This document shows positions 33,044 to 42,070 of a stretch of DNA of 64,000 nt, one piece after another. Under the pieces are notes generated by a model. That model was not told the DNA's origin. It did no database searches and saw only the letters and a list, made by a program, of their open reading frames with translations. Position numbers and translations under genes: made by a program. Source of the stretch: Bog-532 sp965277615 (lineage in GTDB: Bacteria; Actinomycetota; Actinomycetes; Streptosporangiales; Streptosporangiaceae); assembly GCA_965277615.1 (NCBI GenBank), contig CBDIDG010000005.1, forward strand, positions 372,001 to 436,000, given 5' to 3'. Numbering within the stretch: the first letter of the stretch is position 1; each line of letters starts with the position of its first letter.

Positions 33044-34153
33044 CTAGGCGTGCTGGTCAGAGCCTGAGCTGGCATCGGTACTCCGCAACGGCAGTGAGAT
33101 GGTGAAGGTGGAGCCGGCGCCTTCCACGCTCCGGACGGTCACGGTCCCGCCGTGCGCCGCCATCACGTGCTTGACGATTGCGAGGCCGAGCCCGGTGCCG
33201 CCGGTGGCGCGCGAGCGGGCCGGATCGACCCGGTAGAAGCGTTCGAAGATCCGCTGCAGGTCCCGGGCCGGGATGCCGATCCCCTGGTCCTCCACGCTGA
33301 TCTCCACCCGGTCCGCGGCCCGGCGGGTGGTGACCACCACCCGGGTCCGCTCCGGGCTGTAGGCCACGGCGTTCTCCAGCAGGTTGCGGATGGCCGTGAT
33401 CAGCAGGTCCTCGTCGCCGTGCACGCCGAGGCCGCGGTCGCCCACGTCGGCCAGCGCGATCCCGCGGGCGTTGGCCTTCATCCGGCACCGGTCGAGGGCC
33501 TCGGCGATCACCGCGTCCAGCGGCACGGCCGTGGGGTCGGGCACCGGCTCGGCCGCCTGGATGCGGGACAGCGTGATGATGTCCTGCACCAGGTTGGTCA
33601 GCCGGGCTGCCTCCTGGCGCATCCGCCCGGCAAACCGGCGCACGGCGTCGGGGTCGTCGGCGGCGTCTTCGACCGTCTCGGCCAGCAGGGCCAGCGCGCC
33701 GACCGGGGTCTTCAGCTCGTGGCTGACGTTGGCCACGAAGTCCCGGCGGACTTCCTCCACCCGCCGGCTTTCGCTCTGGTCCTCGGCCAGCACCAGGACG
33801 AGGCCGTCGCAGCCGACGTCACCGCCCAGCGGCGCGACCCGGACCGCGAAGCTGGTCACCCCGCCGATGCCACCGCCCGGGGTGACCTCGTAATCGCCTT
33901 CCCGGATCTCGCCGTCCCGGCGGACCTGGCGAGCCAGGGCCAGCACCTCGCCCGCCATCAGCTGCTCGCCCTCGACCAGGCCGAACGAGCGAGCCGCGTC
34001 GCTGGCCTGCAGGACGCGGTCCTCGGCATCCAGGACGACGGCCGAGGAGGACAGCACGGACAGCACCGAGGCGATGCCTGGTGGCAACGGGGTGGCCGCC
34101 GGGCGGGCGGTCTCCCGCCACCCGTCGTCGACCGTCTGCGCGCTAACCGGCAT
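33044..34153 (-). CDS. senX3: SenX3/PhoR-type sensor histidine kinase without transmembrane helices
   Basis: A 369-residue protein from ATG 34153. Residues 25-125 are a PAS-like sensor (GIASVLSVLSSSAVVLDAED), followed by the H-box with His145 (VRRDFVANVSHELKTPVGAL), N-box NLLENAVAYSPE, and G-boxes VEDQGIGIPARDL and TGGTGLGLAIVKHVMAAHGG. These match SenX3/PhoR closely. The N-terminal membrane helix or helices normal for the family are missing; residues 1-24 are polar, and the frame upstream to 34228 adds no hydrophobic segment. It should therefore be cytosolic or depend on another protein for localisation. phoU, often adjacent, is not seen. Confidence 0.88.
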   Translation of the reverse strand: MPVSAQTVDDGWRETARPAATPLPPGIASVLSVLSSSAVVLDAEDRVLQASDAARSFGLVEGEQLMAGEVLALARQVRRDGEIREGDYEVTPGGGIGGVTSFAVRVAPLGGDVGCDGLVLVLAEDQSESRRVEEVRRDFVANVSHELKTPVGALALLAETVEDAADDPDAVRRFAGRMRQEAARLTNLVQDIITLSRIQAAEPVPDPTAVPLDAVIAEALDRCRMKANARGIALADVGDRGLGVHGDEDLLITAIRNLLENAVAYSPERTRVVVTTRRAADRVEISVEDQGIGIPARDLQRIFERFYRVDPARSRATGGTGLGLAIVKHVMAAHGGTVTVRSVEGAGSTFTISLPLRSTDASSGSDQHA

Positions 34154-34375
34154 TGCTGCTCCCTCTACGACTGAACCCCGCCGCCTGTCACCGGCGGCGT
34201 TGCATCGGAACAGCTCAGGCCCACACACCTGATCGTAAACGGCCCCATGCCGGGCACCATGAAGAGGGGTCTGTGACGTGCGACTATTACCGGACTGTTT
34301 CCCACTCGTCCATTATCCGGACATTTACGATTTCTTGCGCGCACACCTGATTGCCGCCTGGCGGAGGGGCGCAGG

Positions 34376-35119
34376 TCAGCGGCCCTGGTTCTTGACCGCT
34401 TCGGCCGCCTCGACGGCCGCCTGCGGGTCCAGGTACCGGCCGCCCCGCTTCACCGGCAGGTAGTCGCTGTCCAGCTCGTAGGCGAGCGGAATGCCAGTGG
34501 GGATGTTCAGCCCGGCGATGTCGTCGTCGCTGATGCCGTCCAGGTGCTTGACCAGCGCCCGCAGCGAGTTGCCGTGCGCGGTGATCAGCACCGTCTTGCC
34601 CACGGCCAGCTCGGGCACGATCGACTCGTACCAGTAGGGCAGCATCCGCTCCTGGACGTCCTTCAGGCACTCGGTGCGGGGCAGCAGGTCCGGCGGGAGC
34701 AAGGCGTACCGCGGGTCACTGGCCGGGGAGAGCGGATCGCTGTCGTCCAGCGGCGGCGGCGGCACGTCGTAGGACCGGCGCCAGGTCATGAACTGCTCGT
34801 CGCCGAACTCCTGCCGGGTCTGGGCCTTGTCCTTGCCCTGCAGCGCGCCGTAGTGGCGCTCGTTGAGCCGCCAGGTCCGGCGCACCGGCAGCCAGAGCAG
34901 CCCGGCCACCTCCAGCGCGATGTTCGCCGTCTGAATGGCCCGGGTCAGTACCGACGTGTACAGCACGTCCGGGCGGATGCCCGCGTCGCGCAGCAGCCCG
35001 CCGGCGGTGCGGGCCTCGTCAGCTCCGGTCCCGGACAGGGGCACATCCACCCATCCGGTAAAAAGTCCCTTGGAATTCCAATCGCTCTCACCGTGGCGGA
35101 GCAGCACGAGATTTTCCAT
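34376..35119 (-). CDS. gpmA: 2,3-bisphosphoglycerate-dependent phosphoglycerate mutase
   Basis: A 247-residue glycolytic enzyme interconverting 3- and 2-phosphoglycerate. The phosphohistidine motif is at the N terminus (LVLLRHGESDWNSKGLFTGW); further motifs are LNERHYGALQGKDKAQTR and the second catalytic His in VLITAHGNSLRAL. Length is typical. It is divergent from mshA; its position near regX3/senX3 resembles other actinomycetes. Confidence 0.95.
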   Translation of the reverse strand: MENLVLLRHGESDWNSKGLFTGWVDVPLSGTGADEARTAGGLLRDAGIRPDVLYTSVLTRAIQTANIALEVAGLLWLPVRRTWRLNERHYGALQGKDKAQTRQEFGDEQFMTWRRSYDVPPPPLDDSDPLSPASDPRYALLPPDLLPRTECLKDVQERMLPYWYESIVPELAVGKTVLITAHGNSLRALVKHLDGISDDDIAGLNIPTGIPLAYELDSDYLPVKRGGRYLDPQAAVEAAEAVKNQGR

Positions 35120-35241
35120 GGCGCGAGCTTATCGGCCGGGACAGCACGGAGCCTGCCCGAAGGACTGCACCGGGCACGAGCCCAGGTGGGGTGGGAACAT
35201 CAGCCAGAACGCCGGGGTTGCAGAGTCGGAGGTGCTTGCCC

Positions 35242-36525
35242 GTGCCGCGAAGCGTCCCGAGGCGGATCGCGACGATCAGTATTCACACGTCACCGCTCGA
35301 CCAGCCAGGAACCGGCGACGCCGGAGGTCTGAACGTCTACGTGGTCGAAGTGGCGAAGCGGCTGGCCGCCCGCGGCACCGAGGTCGAGATCTTCACCCGT
35401 GCGGTCTCCCGTGACGCCCCGCCGGTCACCGAGCTGGCCCCGGGCGTACTGGTCCGGCACGTGACGGCGGGCCCGTTCGAGGAGCTCGACAAGGCCGACA
35501 TCCCGGCTCAGATCTGCCACTTCACATTCGAGGCGCTGCGCATCGAGGCGGCCTACGCCCCCGGCCGGTACGACCTCGTGCACGCTCACTACTGGCTGTC
35601 GGGCCAGGTGGGCGCGGTGGCCAAGGAGCGTTGGGGGGTGCCGCTGGTGCAGTCCATGCACACCCTGGGCAAGGTCAAGAACGCCGCCCTGGCCACCGGC
35701 GACTCGGCCGAGCCGGACACCCGGATCCGGGGTGAAGCCGAGGTGGTGGCGGCGGCGGACCGGCTGGTGGCCAACACCGCGGAGGAACGGCGCCAGCTCA
35801 TCGAGCTTTACGGGGCCGATCCGTCCCGGGTCAAGACCGTCCACCCCGGGGTCGATCTGTCCGTCTTCCGGCCCGGCGACCAGCAGGCCGCCCGCCGGGC
35901 GCTGGGCGTGCCCGCGGACGCCGTGATGCTGCTGTTCGCCGGGCGGATGCAGCCGCTCAAGGGCCCGGACATCCTGCTACACGCGGTGGCCCGGATGGTC
36001 CAGGACGATCCGGCGCTGGCCCGCCGGCTGGCGGTGGTGTTCGTGGGCGGCCCCAGCGGGCTGGGCCGCAACGACCCCGACATGGTGACCCAGCTGGCCG
36101 CCCGGCTCGGCATATCGGGGGTGGTGCGGCTGGAGCCGCCGTGCGCCCAGTCCGAGCTGGCCGACTGGTACCGCGCCGCAACGGTCGTCACCGTGCCGTC
36201 CTACTCCGAATCGTTCGGCCTGGTCGCGCTGGAGGCGCAGGCCTGCGGCACGCCGGTGGTGGCGGCCGCGGTGGGCGGGCTGCGGACCGCGGTCCGGCAC
36301 GGCGCGTCCGGTCTGCTGGTCGAGAGCCACGACCCGGCCGACTACGCCCACGTGCTGCGCCGGCTGGCCGCGTCCCCGGCGACGCTGGACCGGATGTCGG
36401 CTGGCGCGCTGCGGCACGCCGCCGGGTTCGGCTGGTCGGCTTCGGTCGACCAGCTGCTGGGGGTCTACGCCGGGGCGATGGACGAAAGCCGGGCGGACGA
36501 GACCCGGGCTACGGTGGAGGCGTGA
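35242..36525 (+). CDS. mshA: D-inositol-3-phosphate glycosyltransferase
   Basis: A 427-residue GT4 enzyme catalysing the first step of mycothiol synthesis, UDP-GlcNAc plus inositol-3-phosphate. Motifs: IHTSPLDQPGTGDAGGLNVY near the N terminus, LVHAHYWLSGQVGAVAKERW, LVANTAEERRQLI, HPGVDLSVFRPGD, and the donor site YSESFGLVALEAQACGTPVV. GTG 35242 was chosen because GGAGGTG lies before it and family similarity starts right after. It overlaps the ybjN-like gene (GTGA). Confidence 0.93.
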   Translation: MPRSVPRRIATISIHTSPLDQPGTGDAGGLNVYVVEVAKRLAARGTEVEIFTRAVSRDAPPVTELAPGVLVRHVTAGPFEELDKADIPAQICHFTFEALRIEAAYAPGRYDLVHAHYWLSGQVGAVAKERWGVPLVQSMHTLGKVKNAALATGDSAEPDTRIRGEAEVVAAADRLVANTAEERRQLIELYGADPSRVKTVHPGVDLSVFRPGDQQAARRALGVPADAVMLLFAGRMQPLKGPDILLHAVARMVQDDPALARRLAVVFVGGPSGLGRNDPDMVTQLAARLGISGVVRLEPPCAQSELADWYRAATVVTVPSYSESFGLVALEAQACGTPVVAAAVGGLRTAVRHGASGLLVESHDPADYAHVLRRLAASPATLDRMSAGALRHAAGFGWSASVDQLLGVYAGAMDESRADETRATVEA

Positions 36526-37043
36526 CCGAGACCCCAGCGGAGACCGCGTCGGCGGTGGCCGCCATCGAGGCGGCCCTGAAGGAACTGGACCTGCCGTCTG
36601 AACAGCCCAGCCCCGGCGCCTACCTGGTCAAGCTGGCCGGCGAGCACAAGCTGGCCACGATGACCTGGCTGATCGCGGGCCGGCACAGCCTGCACGTGGA
36701 GGCGTTCTTCTGCCGGCGGCCGGATGAGAATCACGCGCAGTTCTACCGGTTCCTGCTGGAACGCAACGGCCGCACCTACGGCGTGCACTTTGCCGTGGAC
36801 CAGGTCGGGGACGTGTACCTGGTCGGGCGGCTGCCGCTGGCCGCGATCTCGGCCGCCGAGGTCGACCGCATCCTCGGCTGCGTGCTCAGCTACTCCGACG
36901 AGAACTTCGACGCCGCGCTGGAGCTGGGCTTCGCCTCCGCCATCCGGCGCGAGTGGGCCTGGCGGGCCAAGAACGGCGAAAGCCTGGCCAACCTGCAGGC
37001 GTTTGCCCGGTTCGCCGATCCGGAGCACAATTCCGCGCATTGA
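36522..37043 (+). CDS. YbjN domain-containing protein
   Basis: A 173-residue protein whose GTG overlaps the mshA stop. YbjN/DUF1790-type sequence: YLVKLAGEHKLATMTWLIAG, HAQFYRFLLERNGRTYGVHF, DVYLVGRLPLAAISAAEVDR, ENFDAALELGFASAIRREWA. The fold resembles type III secretion chaperones, and the function is unsettled. It follows mshA in many actinomycetes, so a link to the same operon is likely but not to mycothiol chemistry as such. Confidence 0.85.
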   Translation: MTETPAETASAVAAIEAALKELDLPSEQPSPGAYLVKLAGEHKLATMTWLIAGRHSLHVEAFFCRRPDENHAQFYRFLLERNGRTYGVHFAVDQVGDVYLVGRLPLAAISAAEVDRILGCVLSYSDENFDAALELGFASAIRREWAWRAKNGESLANLQAFARFADPEHNSAH

Positions 37044-37221
37044 CTGCCGCGCCGGCGGCGGCTGGGTAGTCACACCCACGGTTCTGGTCATTTCCAGAGC
37101 CGACGGCGAATCTCCGGGAAGAAACGTGATCGAAGCTGACTCCGCGGCCCCTGGCCCGGCGGCGGCTCGTCTGCGCGCGATGGGCGGTTCGTCGTCAACG
37201 GCCGTGGGTAAAGTGGCCATT

Positions 37222-37587
37222 GTGAATCGGCTTGGCGACCTCGAACGCGCGATCATGGACGTACTCTGGGGGACGCCCCAGTCACTCACCGTCCGTGAGG
37301 TTAGCGCACAGCTCACCGAACGCGACCTGGCCCACACCACCGTCATGACGGTGCTGGACCGGCTGGCCAAGAAGGGCTTCGCCCGGCGCGAGCGTGACGG
37401 TCGCGCCTGGCGCTACCGGCCCGCCGCGACCAGGGAAGCGTACGTGACCGAGCTGATGCTGACCGCGCTGGACCAGACCGGTGACCGGTCGGCCGCGCTA
37501 GCCCGGTTTGCCAAGCTGGTCTCCGGGGCAGAAGCGAGTGCACTACGTGGTGCTCTGGACGAGATCGAAGGTGACGGCGGGGGCTGA
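37222..37587 (+). CDS. BlaI/MecI/CopY-family transcriptional repressor
   Basis: A 121-residue winged-helix protein: LGDLERAIMDVLWGTPQSLT, REVSAQLTERDLAHTTVMTV, LDRLAKKGFARRERDGRAWR. The C-terminal dimerisation helix ends SALRGALDEIEGDGG. GTG 37222 fits the conserved family start better than ATG 37180. It overlaps the M56 peptidase gene by one base (TGATGA), the classic repressor/sensor-protease pairing. Confidence 0.9.
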   Translation: MNRLGDLERAIMDVLWGTPQSLTVREVSAQLTERDLAHTTVMTVLDRLAKKGFARRERDGRAWRYRPAATREAYVTELMLTALDQTGDRSAALARFAKLVSGAEASALRGALDEIEGDGGG

Positions 37588-38546
37588 TGACTGGACCGGC
37601 CGACGCGGCCCTGCTGGCCGCTGTGGCCCTTGGTTGCGTGCGGGGCTCGGCCGCGCTGGGAGCGGCCCGGTGGCCCCGGCGGTCGCCAGCGGCTGCCATC
37701 CTGCTGTGGCAGGCCCTCGGCCTGGGTGGCGGGCTGGCCGCGGTCGGCGCGCTGATCGAGATCGGTTTGCCGGCCGGATCCTCCAGCGTGGCCGATGGCG
37801 TGCTGCGGGTGGCGCGGACCTCCGCCAGCGGCGACCTGTTCCCCGCGGGCCAGCCCGGGCTGCCCGTGCTGCTGCGGCTGGCCAGCCTGGTGCTGGGCCT
37901 GGCCCTGCTGGCTGAGCTGTGCTGGGTGCTGCTCGCGTCCACCATGATCGCGCTCCGGGCCCGGCGGCGGCAGCGGGAGCTGCTCGCGTTGCTGGGCCGG
38001 GGTGACCCCAAGGCGCCCGGTGCGCTGGTCGTCGACCACCCGGCCGCGGCCGCGTACTGCCTGCCCGGGCTGCGCTCCAGGATCGTGGTCAGCGTCGGGG
38101 CCCTGGACCTGCTGCGCCCGGCTGAGCTGGCCGCGGTGCTGGCCCACGAGCGGGCGCACCTGCGCGAGCGCCACGACCTGGTCGTGCTGCCGTTCACCGC
38201 GCTGTGCCGGGCCTTCGGCTGGTCCCGGATCTGCGCCGATGCACACCAGTCGGTGGCCCTGCTGATCGAGATGCTGGCCGACGACCGGGCCCTCCGGGCC
38301 CGGCCTGCCCGGGCCCTCGCCGGGGCGCTGGCCCGGTTCGGCACGGTTGGCTGTGGCGGTGCGGACAGCGCCCCGGACGGCGCCCTGGCGGTCTCCGGCG
38401 CCGCCCACGAAGGCGAGATGACGGCCCGGGTGACCCGGATCATGACCCCGATCCCGCCGCCGCCCCTGGTGGCGCGGTTCGGGATCTGCTGCGCCGCCAG
38501 CCTCATCGTCGTGGTGCCGGTGGCGTTGCTCGTCCTGCCGAACTAG
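37587..38546 (+). CDS. M56 (BlaR1-like) membrane metallopeptidase
   Basis: A 319-residue protein with about four hydrophobic helices and the zinc site HERAH in ELAAVLAHERAHLRERHD, followed by LIEMLADDRALRARP that supplies the third ligand region. It lacks the penicillin-sensor domain of true BlaR1, as is usual for actinomycete M56 proteins. It presumably cleaves the BlaI-type repressor encoded just before it in response to a membrane signal. The inducer is unknown and no beta-lactamase gene is close. Confidence 0.85.
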   Translation: MTGPADAALLAAVALGCVRGSAALGAARWPRRSPAAAILLWQALGLGGGLAAVGALIEIGLPAGSSSVADGVLRVARTSASGDLFPAGQPGLPVLLRLASLVLGLALLAELCWVLLASTMIALRARRRQRELLALLGRGDPKAPGALVVDHPAAAAYCLPGLRSRIVVSVGALDLLRPAELAAVLAHERAHLRERHDLVVLPFTALCRAFGWSRICADAHQSVALLIEMLADDRALRARPARALAGALARFGTVGCGGADSAPDGALAVSGAAHEGEMTARVTRIMTPIPPPPLVARFGICCAASLIVVVPVALLVLPN

Positions 38547-38600
38547 GTGCGGGTACTCACGGGCCGACCCTATTAATAATATTTTTAATGAGGTCGCCGG

Positions 38601-38942
38601 TCACCAGGGTCCGTACGGACCGGAGCGGCTGCTACCGGTCTTGAACTCCTTGACCTTGGGATGCACATCGGCCATGTAGACCGCGGCGGCCACGAACGCG
38701 GCCACCGGCAGGATCGACGTCACCGACGCGCCCCGCACGTAGAAGGCGTAGCCCAGGCCGACGACCATGGCCACACCCAGGATGATCAGCCATATCGGCT
38801 TGGTCTGCTTGCCCACCGCCGTGAACGCCGACGCTGGCCGGCGGATCGCGTCGATGAACGCCCACGCCTCGAACAGAAACGCGGCGATCGTGAGCACGGC
38901 GAAGAACACGTTCAGCGGCGTCAAGGCCTCACCTAGGATCAC
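38601..38942 (-). CDS. DUF2516 family membrane protein
   Basis: A 113-residue protein from GTG 38942. Three hydrophobic segments (VFFAVLTIAAFLFEAWAFI, IWLIILGVAMVVGLGYAF, ILPVAAFVAAAVYMADV) precede a short cytoplasmic tail with the conserved HPKVKEF. It matches the actinomycete DUF2516 family, which is found next to a Rv0474-like regulator as here (9-base gap). Function unknown. Confidence 0.88.
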   Translation of the reverse strand: MILGEALTPLNVFFAVLTIAAFLFEAWAFIDAIRRPASAFTAVGKQTKPIWLIILGVAMVVGLGYAFYVRGASVTSILPVAAFVAAAVYMADVHPKVKEFKTGSSRSGPYGPW

Positions 38943-38951
38943 GGCTCCACG

Positions 38952-39521
38952 CTATCCGTTGTGGCCGGTGTCAGTCGCGTCGTCCGTCACCGCGGCCCAG
39001 GTGCCGTCGCGGCGGCGGCCGCGGCCGGTGCGGCCCGGGCGGTCGTCGGCCGGCTCTGGCTCCGGCTCGGTCTCGGCCGGGGGCAGCCAGGGCTCGGCCT
39101 CGGCCTCGGCCAGGCCAGGCTCGATCCCGGCCGGCCCGGCGTAGGGCAGCACCGCGACCGGGGCGTCCTGGTCTACGGCCACCGCGTTCTCCTTGCGGAA
39201 CGACTCGTAGATCTCGATCAGCACCTGCTTCTGGCGCTCGGACAGACCCGGGTCGGCCAGCAGGGCGGAGCGCACGCCGGAGTCGGCGGGCTGGTCCTCC
39301 AAGATGCCGGCCTGCACGTACAGGGCCTCGGCCGAGATCCGCAGGCCCTTGGCGATCTGCTGCAGGATCTCGGCGCTGGGCTTGCGCAGCCCGCGCTCGA
39401 TCTGGCTGAGATAAGGGTTGGAGACCCCCGCGGCCTGGGAAAGCTGGCGGAGCGAAATCTTCGCCTGCTCCCGCTGCTCGCGGATGTAGTCCCCGATCGA
39501 GTTCATCGATACCTGAGGCAT
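38952..39521 (-). CDS. XRE-family regulator (Rv0474-like)
   Basis: A 189-residue protein. The helix-turn-helix occupies residues 8-65 (IGDYIREQREQAKISLRQLS, AGVSNPYLSQIERGLRKPS). A conserved helical region follows (LSERQKQVLIEIYESFRKEN), then an acidic low-complexity tail of about 55 residues. A palindrome lies 20-50 bases upstream of the start and is a likely autoregulatory site. It probably forms an operon with the DUF2516 gene. Confidence 0.88.
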   Translation of the reverse strand: MPQVSMNSIGDYIREQREQAKISLRQLSQAAGVSNPYLSQIERGLRKPSAEILQQIAKGLRISAEALYVQAGILEDQPADSGVRSALLADPGLSERQKQVLIEIYESFRKENAVAVDQDAPVAVLPYAGPAGIEPGLAEAEAEPWLPPAETEPEPEPADDRPGRTGRGRRRDGTWAAVTDDATDTGHNG

Positions 39522-39540
39522 ACCCCCAGTATCGGCGACA

Positions 39541-39571
39541 GTGCTTGCAATTGCAAACGCATAGCAAGCAC
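39541..39571. promoter_or_regulatory. Overlapping palindromes upstream of the XRE regulator
   Basis: GTGCTTGC (39541-39548) and GCAAGCAC (39564-39571) are perfect inverted repeats. The perfect palindrome TTGCAATTGCAA occupies 39545-39556. The position, 20-50 bases upstream of the XRE start codon, suggests an operator. Confidence 0.6.
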
Positions 39572-39615
39572 CGGGGTGAGGCCCGGTTCAGTGGGCCGGG
39601 TCCCGCGCGTGGAGC

Positions 39616-40437
39616 CTAGTGGGCGGGGACGTGAGACAGGTGCTCGCGGGCGAAGGCCAGCGACTCGGCCAGGTCGGCCAGGCGCTCGTCGCGGCTGAGC
39701 GAGCGGGTGTTGACCTCGAGCACGACCATGCCGGCGTAGTTGTCCGCGGCCAGCCGGTGCAGCACCTCGGCACAGGGCTGGCTGCCGCGCCCGGGGACCA
39801 GGTGCTGGTCCGGGAACGGGCCGGTCTGCACCCCGGTGCCGTCGGTCAGGTGCACGTGGGTCAGGCGCGGTCCCAGCGCCTCGGCCATGGCCAGCGAGTC
39901 CGAGCCGGACGCGGCGGCGTGGGAAAAATCCAGGGTCACGTGGGCGCAGTCGATCTGGGTCGGGTCCCAGGTCGGCGCGTACGGCACGATCTCCCGGCCG
40001 CGGGCCTTCAGCGGGAACATGTTCTCCACCGCGAAGGCGATATCGGTCTCCGCTTCCATCTCGGCCAGCCGGCTTTCGAAGTCCACCGCGTAGTCCCGCT
40101 GCCAGCGGAACGGCGGGTGCACCACGACGACCTTGGCCCCGAGGCGCTGGGCCAGATCCTGGGACCGCCGGAGCTTTTCCCACGGCTCCCGGCCCCAGAC
40201 CCGCTGGGTCAGCAGCAGGCTCGGGGCGTGCACGGCCAGCACCGGGAGCTGGTGGTAGTCGATGAGCCGGCTGATCACGTCGACGTCCTGGCTCACCGGA
40301 TCGGTGTAGACCATGACCTCGAGCCCGTCGTAGCCCAGCCGCGTCGCGGCCTCAAAGGCGTCGGGCGTCCGGTCCGGGTAGACGGACGAAGTCGACAGCA
40401 CGACGGGCGTCCTGGCCACCCGGTCAGCCTCGCTCAA
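39616..40437 (-). CDS. Sugar phosphate isomerase/epimerase (xylose isomerase-like TIM barrel)
   Basis: About 273 residues. Strands and metal-ligand blocks of the AP-endonuclease-2/xylose isomerase-like family are visible: AATRLGYDGLEVMVYTDPVS, LGAKVVVVHPPFRWQRDYA, IAFAVENMFPL, VTLDFSHAA, LTHVHLTDGTG, MVVLEVNTRS. The start is either TTG 40437 (GGAGG upstream) or GTG 40419; the longer frame to 40548 looks non-coding. The gene has no clear pathway partner; it sits head to head with radA. Confidence 0.82.
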   Translation of the reverse strand: MSEADRVARTPVVLSTSSVYPDRTPDAFEAATRLGYDGLEVMVYTDPVSQDVDVISRLIDYHQLPVLAVHAPSLLLTQRVWGREPWEKLRRSQDLAQRLGAKVVVVHPPFRWQRDYAVDFESRLAEMEAETDIAFAVENMFPLKARGREIVPYAPTWDPTQIDCAHVTLDFSHAAASGSDSLAMAEALGPRLTHVHLTDGTGVQTGPFPDQHLVPGRGSQPCAEVLHRLAADNYAGMVVLEVNTRSLSRDERLADLAESLAFAREHLSHVPAH

Positions 40438-40571
40438 TGTCCTGCCCTCCACGGAACCCTGCACCGGGCTCCGGGCAGCCAGCTTAGTTCGATGCCGGGC
40501 CAGATTGTTCCATCCGGCGCGGCGGCCCGCGTACGGCCAGACTGTCACTGCCCGGCGTTAATGTGCCAGCC

Positions 40572-42023
40572 ATGGCGAAGTCATCGGCGGGCAGCGCGTA
40601 CCGCTGTTCGGAGTGCGGCTGGCAGGCCCCGAAGTGGGTGGGGCGCTGCGGCGAATGCCAGGCCTGGGGGACGATCGAGGAAGCCGGGGTCCCGCGGCTG
40701 GTCCGGGCCGGACTCCGCGGGATCGGGCCGGGTCCGGTGAGCACGCCGGCGGTACCCATCGGCCACGTGGACGCTCAGGCGGCCAGCGCCCGGCCGACCG
40801 GCATGGACGAACTGGACCGGGTCCTCGGCGGCGGCCTGGTACCGGGCGCGGTGCTGCTGCTGGCGGGCGAGCCCGGGGTCGGGAAGTCGACGCTGCTGCT
40901 GGAGGCGGCGGCGCTGGTGGCCGGTTCCCGCCGGGTGCTGTACGTCACCGGTGAGGAGTCGGCGGCCCAGGTGCGGCTGCGGGCCGACCGGATCGGCGCG
41001 GTCAGCGACAACCTCTACCTGGCGGCCGAGACCGACCTGTCCGCCGTGCTGGGCCACGTCGAGACCGTCCAGCCGGACCTGCTGGTCATCGACTCGGTCC
41101 AGACGATCTCCGCGGGCAGCGTGGACGGCGCGCCGGGCGGGGTGACCCAGGTCCGTGAGGTCGCGGCCACGCTGATGGCCACGGCCAAGGAGCACTCGCT
41201 GGCCACCATCCTGGTCGGCCACGTGACCAAGGACGGGTCGATCGCCGGGCCGCGCACGCTGGAGCACATGGTCGACGTGGTGCTGCACTTCGAGGGCGAC
41301 CGGCACTCCCAGCTGCGCATGGTCCGCGCGGTGAAGAACCGCTACGGACCCACGGACGAGGTCGGCTGCTTCGACCTGGGCGAGTACGGGCTGATCGGGC
41401 TGCCCGACCCGAGCGGGCTGTTCCTGTCCCAGCGCAGCGAGCCGGTGCCCGGCACCTGCGTGACGGTCACCCTGGAGGGCCGGCGGCCGCTGGTGGCTGA
41501 GGTGCAGACGCTGGTCGGCCCGTCCGTGCTGGACATGCCGCGCCGGGTCGTCTCGGGCCTGGACGGATCGCGGGTCGGCATGGTGCTGGCCGTGCTGCAG
41601 CGCCACGCTGAGATCCGTCTCGGCCGCCAGGACGTCTACGCCGCCACCGTCGGCGGGGTCCGGCTGACCGAGCCGTCCGTCGACCTGGCCCTGGCGCTGG
41701 CCCTGGCCAGCTCGACGTCGAACCTGAGCGTGCCGGCCGGCGTCATCGCCGTCGGCGAGGTCGGGCTGGCCGGTGAGGTCCGCCGGGTGAGCGGCATCCC
41801 CCGGCGGCTGGCCGAGGCCGAGCGGATGGGCTTCCGGCGCGCGATCGTCCCGGCCGGGGTCGGCGGCCTCACCCCGACCGGGCCGCCCCGCGACCACGAC
41901 CGGCCGGGCCGCCCGCTGGCCGCGGTACCCAGCCCCGACGGTCTGACCGGCCTCACGGGCCTGATGGAGGTGCGTGAGGTCGAAGACGTCCGCCACGCCA
42001 TCGCCGCCGCCCTGGCCGACTGA
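40572..42023 (+). CDS. radA: DNA repair protein RadA (Sms)
   Basis: A 483-residue protein. An N-terminal C4 zinc finger (YRCSECGWQAPKWVGRCGEC) is followed by the RecA-like ATPase with Walker A GEPGVGKSTLL, the RadA-specific KNRYG motif (VKNRYGPTDEVGCF) and the Lon-protease-like C-terminal domain (VYAATVGGVRLTEPSVDLAL). RadA promotes branch migration during recombinational repair. disA commonly follows radA in actinomycetes but does not here. Confidence 0.95.
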   Translation: MAKSSAGSAYRCSECGWQAPKWVGRCGECQAWGTIEEAGVPRLVRAGLRGIGPGPVSTPAVPIGHVDAQAASARPTGMDELDRVLGGGLVPGAVLLLAGEPGVGKSTLLLEAAALVAGSRRVLYVTGEESAAQVRLRADRIGAVSDNLYLAAETDLSAVLGHVETVQPDLLVIDSVQTISAGSVDGAPGGVTQVREVAATLMATAKEHSLATILVGHVTKDGSIAGPRTLEHMVDVVLHFEGDRHSQLRMVRAVKNRYGPTDEVGCFDLGEYGLIGLPDPSGLFLSQRSEPVPGTCVTVTLEGRRPLVAEVQTLVGPSVLDMPRRVVSGLDGSRVGMVLAVLQRHAEIRLGRQDVYAATVGGVRLTEPSVDLALALALASSTSNLSVPAGVIAVGEVGLAGEVRRVSGIPRRLAEAERMGFRRAIVPAGVGGLTPTGPPRDHDRPGRPLAAVPSPDGLTGLTGLMEVREVEDVRHAIAAALAD

Positions 42024-42070
42024 GCGCAACCCAGAGCCCCGGCAGGCCTAGCGCAGGCCCCAGCCCCGGG

